This document shows, piece by piece, positions 59,082 to 64,000 of a DNA stretch of 64,000 nt (positions are counted from its first letter, which is position 1; each line of letters opens with the position of its first letter). Under the pieces are notes generated by a model. It was not told where the DNA came from. It worked only from the letters and a program-made list of their open reading frames with translations, and ran no database searches. A program made the translations under genes and the position numbers. Location: positions 1 through 64,000 of the forward strand of contig CACKYN010000003.1 in NCBI GenBank assembly GCA_902604355.1, written 5' to 3'. Source of the DNA: an uncultured Pelagibacteraceae bacterium. Its GTDB lineage: Bacteria > Pseudomonadota > Alphaproteobacteria > Pelagibacterales > Pelagibacteraceae.

Positions 59082-59965
59082 AATTTGTGGTTCTTAATAA
59101 AGGAACTTATATAATCTTTCAATTCTAATTTACCATATTTTTGAATTATTTTATTATTATTAGTCAATTTTGTTAAAGCAGAAGCATATCTTTCACCCAA
59201 TCTTGGTTTCAAAAACGTAAACTTGCATCTAAACATTTTAGCAACCTCTAAAATTGTGTAAGATTTTTTACTGCTAATACTGTAATATGTAGATTTGTTT
59301 AGTCTAAAGGCCTCATAACATATACTTACCGTGTCTAGAATATGAGTAAATCTCCTTGTTTGGTTACCAGGCTTTACAATCGTAAGTGGTTTCTTATTTA
59401 AATATTGATTTTCAAATATACCTATGACGGTCGCCATATCCCCAACTTTTATTTGATTTGGTCCATACACATTATAAAAAAAAATTACTTCAAATTTAAA
59501 ATTAAACCACTTTTTTAAATTTTCTAATAATTCTAAATTTTTAGATTTAGTAAATGCATAAGGTGAAAGATTTTTATCTTTGCCATTATTTCCTAAACTT
59601 GCTGATGTTGCAGAATAAATAAGTTTTATTTTATTATCTAAACAAAATTTAAAAACTGCTTTTGACCCTATTGTATTAGATTTGTAACATTCATCGAACT
59701 TTTTAAAACTTTGAAAAATTCTTGAAAATTCTCCAAAATGAAAAATAGATTTAATCTTATTTTTTTGTTTATTCAAAATTTTATTGATATTTACAGTACT
59801 ACCTTTAATATATTTCACTCTTTTATTTGCTACATGATTTTTTTTTAAACCAGTTGAATAATCGTCTAAACTTAAAATTTTAAATTTTGTTTTCTTTAGC
59901 AAGAGGTAAATTAGATTTGACCCTACAAAACCAGCACCTCCAGTTACAACGATGAAATTTTTCAT
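59078..59965 (-). CDS. NAD-dependent sugar-nucleotide epimerase/dehydratase
   Basis: Extended short-chain dehydrogenase of 295 aa, probably acting on a nucleotide sugar. Rossmann motif [12 protein letters not shown] at residue 7, YSATSASLG and catalytic SPYAFTKSK (YxxxK), then FYNVYGPNQ and [10 protein letters not shown]. Resembles UDP-glucose 4-epimerase relatives; exact substrate unknown. I start at the ATG 59963-59965; an upstream in-frame start lies inside the 5S gene. The gene begins 8 bp after the 5S 3' end with no terminator visible between. Confidence 0.88.
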   Translation of the reverse strand: MKNFIVVTGGAGFVGSNLIYLLLKKTKFKILSLDDYSTGLKKNHVANKRVKYIKGSTVNINKILNKQKNKIKSIFHFGEFSRIFQSFKKFDECYKSNTIGSKAVFKFCLDNKIKLIYSATSASLGNNGKDKNLSPYAFTKSKNLELLENLKKWFNFKFEVIFFYNVYGPNQIKVGDMATVIGIFENQYLNKKPLTIVKPGNQTRRFTHILDTVSICYEAFRLNKSTYYSISSKKSYTILEVAKMFRCKFTFLKPRLGERYASALTKLTNNNKIIQKYGKLELKDYISSFIKNHKL

Positions 59966-59972
59966 TTTAGAT

Positions 59973-60093
59973 ATGCCTGGCAATGTCCTACTCTTCCGTA
60001 TCTTAAGACAAAGTACCATCGGCGCAGAAAGGCTTGACTTCCGAGTTCGGAATGGGATCGGGTATGACCCTTTCGCAATAATTACCAGGCAAT
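59973..60093 (-). rRNA. rrf: 5S ribosomal RNA
   Basis: About 121 nt, closed by TGCCTGG/CCAGGCA. Internal hallmarks are CCCGATCCCATTCCGAACTCGG and GCGCCGATGGTA, with GAGAGTAGG-like GAAGAGTAGGAC near the 3' end. No 16S or 23S lies within 60 kb to the left, and the DNA to the right is surface-polysaccharide genes, so 5S is separate from the rest of its operon, as reported for SAR11. Ends are estimates to within a few bases. Confidence 0.95.
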
Positions 60094-60095
60094 GC

Positions 60096-60124
60096 GTTAT
60101 ACTTAAATTAACTTTTTAAGTCCA
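60096..60124 (-). promoter_or_regulatory. Putative 5S rRNA promoter
   Basis: On the minus strand TGGACT (60119-60124) and TATAAC (60096-60101) are 17 bp apart, immediately ahead of the 5S gene. The start would lie within a few bases of the mature 5' end. A promoter here would make 5S independent of the hisF-like gene upstream. Confidence 0.4.
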
Positions 60125-60138
60125 GAAATATTTTATAT

Positions 60139-60894
60139 TTAAACTAACTTTAGTTTATCTTCTTTAGAGGGATAGTTGATTAAAACTGCGTTTCTAGAGC
60201 CTTTGTAAACAAATAAACTTCCACAAGAAATACCAATACTTCCGTATTTCTCGATAGCTTCTTTAAGATCTAGCAGACTTCCAGCTCCACCCAAAATAGT
60301 AACCGGAACTTTTATATTATTAATTATTGAGTCAATCAATTCATAATTAAAACCTTTCATTGTTCCATCTTGATCAATTGAATTAATAACTATTTCTCCG
60401 ACTCCTAATTCTTGTAATTTTTCTATCAATTCTAAAATATCAATATTTATTTTTTTTTTTCCATTATGAATAAAAATTGAAAAATTCTCATTTACCTTCA
60501 TAATATCTATAATTACAACTGCACTATTTGATCCTGAAAAATTAGATATTTCAGACACAATGTTATAATTTTCAAAAATAATTGAACTTACAGCAATCTT
60601 TTCAACACCATAACTGAATATTTTTTTAGCTTGTTCTAAATTTTTTATTCCTCCACCGTAACAAATTGGCATTCTAGACTCTCTAGCAATTTTTTTAATT
60701 AATTGAAAATTTGGCTCGTACTGTTTAACTGTTGCATCTATATCTAATAAAAAAAGTTCATCTGCTTTTTTCTCATTAAATATTTTTACAGCATTGATTG
60801 GATCTCCAATATAATTTGGATTTCTAAAATTAATAGTTTTTACTAGATCATTCTTTGAAAGTAATAAACAAGGAATAATTCTTGGAAGAAGCAT
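60139..60894 (-). CDS. HisF-like ammonia-using cyclase partner (AglZ/HisF2, WbuZ type)
   Basis: TIM-barrel HisF paralogue of 251 aa. RIIPCLLLSKNDLVKT at the start, LLDIDATVKQYEPN, CYGGGIKNLEQAK, SIDQDGTMKGFN and TILGGAGS mirror HisF. In polysaccharide loci such HisF/HisH pairs supply ammonia to an N-acetyl-sugar amidotransferase that makes acetamidino sugars, rather than histidine. One-base overlap with the hisH-like gene. A histidine role is not excluded, but no other his genes are nearby. Confidence 0.82.
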   Translation of the reverse strand: MLLPRIIPCLLLSKNDLVKTINFRNPNYIGDPINAVKIFNEKKADELFLLDIDATVKQYEPNFQLIKKIARESRMPICYGGGIKNLEQAKKIFSYGVEKIAVSSIIFENYNIVSEISNFSGSNSAVVIIDIMKVNENFSIFIHNGKKKINIDILELIEKLQELGVGEIVINSIDQDGTMKGFNYELIDSIINNIKVPVTILGGAGSLLDLKEAIEKYGSIGISCGSLFVYKGSRNAVLINYPSKEDKLKLV

Positions 60895-61505
60895 TACAAC
60901 TGAGCAAAATTTTTTAGTATCTTTAAACCGCTGTCATGACTTTTTTCAGGATGAAACTGTATTCCATAGATATTATCATTTTTTATAACACATGGAAATT
61001 CATGACCATAATTTGTTTCTGCTAGAATATTTTTTTGGTTTACACAATTAAAATAATATGAATGACAAAAATAAAAATACTCATCTTCTTCTAGGCCACT
61101 TAATAATAAGTCATTGTTAGTAATTTTTATTGAGTTCCAGCCCATATGAGGCAGTCTTAAATTATTTTGATTTTCTGAATTTATTTTTCTTACATCTGCA
61201 TTAATCCATTTTAAACCAGAATTTTTTCCTTCAGAGCTATTCTTAGCAAAAATCTGCATTCCAACACAAATTCCAAGTATTTTTTTATTTTTTTCAAATA
61301 TTTGTCTCTGAATTTCTAAAATAAAGTTAGACTTATTTAATAAAGTCATCGCACTATCAAAAGCTCCAACTCCAGGAAGAATAAATTTTTCCGATTTATC
61401 AAAATCTTTAGGGGAGCTTATTATTATATTTTGAATTTTTAATTTGTTATAAATATTTGATATTGCATTAATATTTCCTAGACCATAATCTATAATTCCT
61501 ATCAT
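60894..61505 (-). CDS. HisH-like glutamine amidotransferase (WbuY type)
   Basis: Class I glutamine amidotransferase of 203 aa that releases ammonia from glutamine. IIDYGLGNINAISN at the start, LPGVGAFDSAM, nucleophile in ILGICVGMQIFAK near residue 80 and GIQFHPEKSHDSG near the end (Cys-His-Glu triad). Its ATG overlaps the stop of the truncated amidotransferase remnant (ATGA at 61502-61505) and its end overlaps the hisF-like gene, so the three were one operon. Confidence 0.85.
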   Translation of the reverse strand: MIGIIDYGLGNINAISNIYNKLKIQNIIISSPKDFDKSEKFILPGVGAFDSAMTLLNKSNFILEIQRQIFEKNKKILGICVGMQIFAKNSSEGKNSGLKWINADVRKINSENQNNLRLPHMGWNSIKITNNDLLLSGLEEDEYFYFCHSYYFNCVNQKNILAETNYGHEFPCVIKNDNIYGIQFHPEKSHDSGLKILKNFAQL

Positions 61506-61693
61506 TGGATTATTCTTTTTTCTAATCTAAAAAGCCTTAATAATTTTGTAAAAAAATTAATTAATCTATAATTAGACTCATAATCTCTAAATGTCTTATT
61601 ATTTTGAGTCAAAAATAATTTTAGTTCATCAACTGATATTTCTAGCTTATTTGCATGCTTTATGATTGGATCATTTCCGGGTTCTTTATTTAA
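61502..61693 (-). pseudogene. C-terminal remnant of an N-acetyl-sugar amidotransferase (WbuX/WbpG-like)
   Basis: An open frame of 63 codons ending in TGA at 61502-61504 overlaps the hisH-like ATG by 4 bases. It reads PGNDPIIKHANKLEISVDE, then KTFRDYESNYRLINFF and a basic end. The pattern LxISxxEL...KTFxDY near a C-terminus is what I recall from N-acetyl sugar amidotransferases, and this enzyme is the usual third partner of the HisH/HisF pair. There is no start codon and an in-frame stop closes the frame at 61694-61696, so about 300 N-terminal residues are missing. Family assignment is an inference. Confidence 0.6.
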
Positions 61694-63269
61694 TCAAGTT
61701 ATTGGCGCTACAATAATTAGTAAAAATATTAGTTTAAGAAAAATACTTTATCCAATGTTTATATTTAGCTTAATAATTATACTATACTTATCAACAAAAA
61801 TTCCATTAGAGATTTTTGTAAATTCCTCAAATTTTTTAATTAATGATAAGCAAATTATTATTTATCTTACTTTGTTTTTTTCAATCATAGGGCTAAATTT
61901 TATGATCATAGCCCTTTATTTTAGACAAAAAAACATATTCTCAAATGTTTCAAGAGAAAATTCATTTATAGTGGATATGTATTATAGCCTAAGTATTATT
62001 TTAATTGTTCCGACAATATATTTGATATTTGGAACAAATGAAATTTATTATTCAATAGGTTTTTTAATAAGTTCAATTTTAGCGTTAATTTTTTATATTT
62101 CCCCAACTATAAATTTAAAACAAAGAAAAATTTTTAAGTTTCTTATAACTATAATTTTAATTCCATTTTTTATAGTTTACTATGATCAAGATTTAAAATT
62201 TTATCTAATTAGTTTTGATTTTATAGACTCTATAACTCTTGACAGTACAAAAAATAGGCTTAGTAATTTTTTAATTTTTTTACCTGTAATATTATATTTA
62301 GGTTTAAAAAATATTGGGAATAAAATAATTTCAACGAGTTATGTCCTTACAGCAATATTATGTATTGCAAGCCTAAATTTATTTAGAAATCAAGTTACGA
62401 TTGAAACTCATTTAAATCTTGTGCAAATTCTTATACCAATGACATTTCTAATCTTAGGTGATTTGTTTTTTAAAAAACAAGATAATATATTTATATTTTA
62501 TCTATACTCATTTTCTATTTTTTTTGCATATATTGTTACTTGTAATGTATTAACTTTTATCGATTTGGAAATATTTAGACAATATTCAAGTATCGTGTCT
62601 TCAAGATTATACCATACACAAACGTTATTTATTTTGTTTTTTTCTTTTTTTTCATTAATCAAAATTATAAAAAAAAAAATTAATAAATATATTCTTAATT
62701 TTTATATAATAAACTTATTGATTTTTTGCATCATGCAATCTGGTGCTTATTTAAATTTAGCTATTATATTTTTATATTTTTATATTTTTTTTGTTTACAC
62801 CAACAAAAAAAGCACTGTGTTATTTTCAATAATATTCATTATTTCTATTTTCTTTAATTATCAAGACATTAGTATTGTGATCAATACTTTTACAGACTCA
62901 TTTATATTTTATTTAATTAATATTTTTTCAAATTTACACTCAATACTATTTGGTTTTAATTATTTTAATGAGATGTATGAAATTCAAGCTGCAAGTAATT
63001 TTTATTTAGATTTTATTTATAATTTTGGTCTATTGGGCTTAATGCCCTTTTTGTTTTTAATAATCCATACCATTAAAAAGATAAAATCTCCCAAATCAGG
63101 ATATTTAAATTTTGATATGATTTCTTTTATTTTTTTTATTTTAGTTTTTCCTTCATTTACTTTATCTTTAGGAGATATATTCATAGGAAGTATAGTTTAT
63201 TTGCACTGGTCTATTTTATTAAAAAAAAACGATAAAAATTATTTAAAAGAAAATGTTCAGGTATCTTAA
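61662..63269 (+). CDS. Multi-pass membrane protein, Wzy/O-antigen polymerase-like
   Basis: A 535-residue protein made almost wholly of hydrophobic helices (at least 11 segments, spaced from about residue 28 to 525), with a short charged C-terminus. Layout and the LHSILFGFNYFN / NFGLLGLMPFLFL blocks near the end resemble polysaccharide polymerases or O-antigen ligases, but I see no decisive motif. The first ATG (61662) lies inside the antisense amidotransferase remnant; the ATG at 61755 would give 504 aa and avoids it. Base composition is even more AT-rich than the core genes. Overlaps the next gene by 17 bp. Confidence 0.65.
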   Translation: MIGSFPGSLFNQVIGATIISKNISLRKILYPMFIFSLIIILYLSTKIPLEIFVNSSNFLINDKQIIIYLTLFFSIIGLNFMIIALYFRQKNIFSNVSRENSFIVDMYYSLSIILIVPTIYLIFGTNEIYYSIGFLISSILALIFYISPTINLKQRKIFKFLITIILIPFFIVYYDQDLKFYLISFDFIDSITLDSTKNRLSNFLIFLPVILYLGLKNIGNKIISTSYVLTAILCIASLNLFRNQVTIETHLNLVQILIPMTFLILGDLFFKKQDNIFIFYLYSFSIFFAYIVTCNVLTFIDLEIFRQYSSIVSSRLYHTQTLFILFFSFFSLIKIIKKKINKYILNFYIINLLIFCIMQSGAYLNLAIIFLYFYIFFVYTNKKSTVLFSIIFIISIFFNYQDISIVINTFTDSFIFYLINIFSNLHSILFGFNYFNEMYEIQAASNFYLDFIYNFGLLGLMPFLFLIIHTIKKIKSPKSGYLNFDMISFIFFILVFPSFTLSLGDIFIGSIVYLHWSILLKKNDKNYLKENVQVS

Positions 63270-64000
63270 ATATATATTTATAACAGTATTCACAATTTTA
63301 TTTTTTATCGGATTAGATAATTATATTGGATCAAAATTATTGTATACTTTATTTAGTATTTTAGCACTAATTATGGTTTTAATTCCTTTTAAAAAGGAAT
63401 TTTATTTTTTTGAAATTTTTTTTACAATTATCATTTTTACAACTTTTTGGTTAGATTTTGTGGTTACAATATCTTTTTTAAATTCTAATTTCATTGAAGG
63501 ACGTGGAGCATTTGATTTTTCAGCAAATTCTTTCGATAAAATTTTAATTATTGTTAATTATTTATTCTTATCAATAATTATCTCAATTATTACAAGATCT
63601 TATTTTTTCCCAAAAAAAAAATTATTTTTAAATAAATTAAATTTACTGAGTCATTCACGATTATTTTTTGAAAAAAATCGATTTCTTCTTTTTTTTGGGT
63701 TAATTTCATTCGTATTTATTATTAGTTATATTAATTTTTACTTTTCGATATATCAAAGAGGTGTAATTTCAAAAATTGAAATAAACTTTTTAATAGAGGG
63801 AATAATAAAATGGCTTTTATTATTTGGGTTTTCGTCTTTTTTTTGTATTTTAATTGATCTATTGATTTCAAATAAAATTTATAAAAAAACTCATATTTTT
63901 TTTTATTCTTTTTTTCTTATTCTAGAAACATTTATGTCTAATATTTCAATTTTAAGTAGAGGTAATTTTCTTAATTCTTCCTCAATTATTTTTGCAGTTT
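63253..64000 (+). CDS. Multi-pass membrane protein, polymerase-like, cut by window edge
   Basis: Starts at ATG 63253 (MFRYLKYIFITVFTILFF) and stays open for 249 codons to the end of the window. About six hydrophobic helices are visible, with SNFIEGRGAFDFSANS between helices and SILSRGNFLNSS near the end of the visible part. The RG-containing loops resemble oligosaccharide repeat-unit polymerases, but the family cannot be settled from this fragment. Its start overlaps the previous gene by 17 bp, so they are probably co-transcribed. Confidence 0.6.
   Translation, partial: MFRYLKYIFITVFTILFFIGLDNYIGSKLLYTLFSILALIMVLIPFKKEFYFFEIFFTIIIFTTFWLDFVVTISFLNSNFIEGRGAFDFSANSFDKILIIVNYLFLSIIISIITRSYFFPKKKLFLNKLNLLSHSRLFFEKNRFLLFFGLISFVFIISYINFYFSIYQRGVISKIEINFLIEGIIKWLLLFGFSSFFCILIDLLISNKIYKKTHIFFYSFFLILETFMSNISILSRGNFLNSSSIIFAV

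Noticed and set aside
59966-60019. Upstream start for the epimerase
   Set aside because: It lies within the 5S rRNA gene; the Rossmann motif follows the ATG at 59965 at the normal distance.
60139-61505. HisF/HisH as histidine biosynthesis genes
   Set aside because: They lie next to a probable amidotransferase remnant and polymerase-like genes with no other his genes, so the polysaccharide role is favoured, though not proven.

Overview
This 64 kb window is AT-rich, tightly packed DNA from an alphaproteobacterium of the SAR11 clade (Pelagibacterales). The evidence is the very low GC content, overlaps or gaps of a few bases between most genes, a two-piece circularly permuted tmRNA gene, an alphaproteobacterial initiator tRNA, alphaproteobacterial gene orders (TrcR/DUF1013, hflK-hflC-degP, tolQRAB-pal-cpoB-tilS-ftsH, zapA-fau-ymdB, aa3-oxidase subunit IV next to a split pnt operon) and a 5S rRNA gene with no 16S or 23S beside it. 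No complete mobile element, CRISPR array or phage is visible.

Layout. 1-9469 (minus strand): hflK, hflC, a small DUF2065 protein, a DegP-like protease, miaA, then ilvB, ilvN, ilvC and leuA (cut by the window edge). 9521-11273: mrp and thyX converge. 11316-14286 is an accessory islet: the permuted ssrA gene, a small lipoprotein gene with an internal tandem repeat, an imperfect second copy of the ssrA 3' end, and a membrane acyltransferase. 14396-20809 (minus): sppA-like protease, glyQ, glyS, ppdK. 20924-31183: isoprenoid and cofactor genes (ispB, pdxH, aroC, dxs, ispA, xseB), then sua5, an ABC-2 exporter, tRNA-Arg, an RluA-family synthase and rpoH. 31180-47012 (minus): purA, thiD, glmM, folP, ftsH, tilS, the complete Tol-Pal system, a divergent ruvC, yebC, ymdB, fau, zapA and a coiled-coil gene.

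47064-55315 (plus): tkt, gap, pgk, fba, thiE, efp, a frameshifted inositol-monophosphatase gene, rpmE, trcR, rpsU and tRNA-fMet. 55325-59965 (minus): transaldolase, pntB, pntAb, pntAa, a 36-residue oxidase subunit IV, rpmJ and a sugar-nucleotide epimerase, transcribed away from the 5S rRNA at 59973-60093. From 60139 onward lies surface-polysaccharide DNA: HisF/HisH-like amidotransferase genes, the truncated tail of their amidotransferase partner, and two membrane proteins resembling polysaccharide polymerases. This fits the hypervariable region described in 'Ca. Pelagibacter ubique', which lies next to the 5S rRNA gene.

Most of the window is core metabolism: branched-chain amino acid synthesis, lower glycolysis/gluconeogenesis with pyruvate phosphate dikinase, isoprenoid synthesis, partial thiamine salvage, envelope integrity and translation. 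The points most worth a second look are the duplicated ssrA 3' end around a repeat-containing lipoprotein gene, the truncated amidotransferase at the edge of the hypervariable region, the one-base frameshift in the suhB-like gene (restorable by a -1 slip on A6), an apparent AUU start codon in rpsU, a phage-like RuvC without ruvAB at its locus, and an inverted repeat covering the ilvB start. I did not find a clear new multi-gene system.
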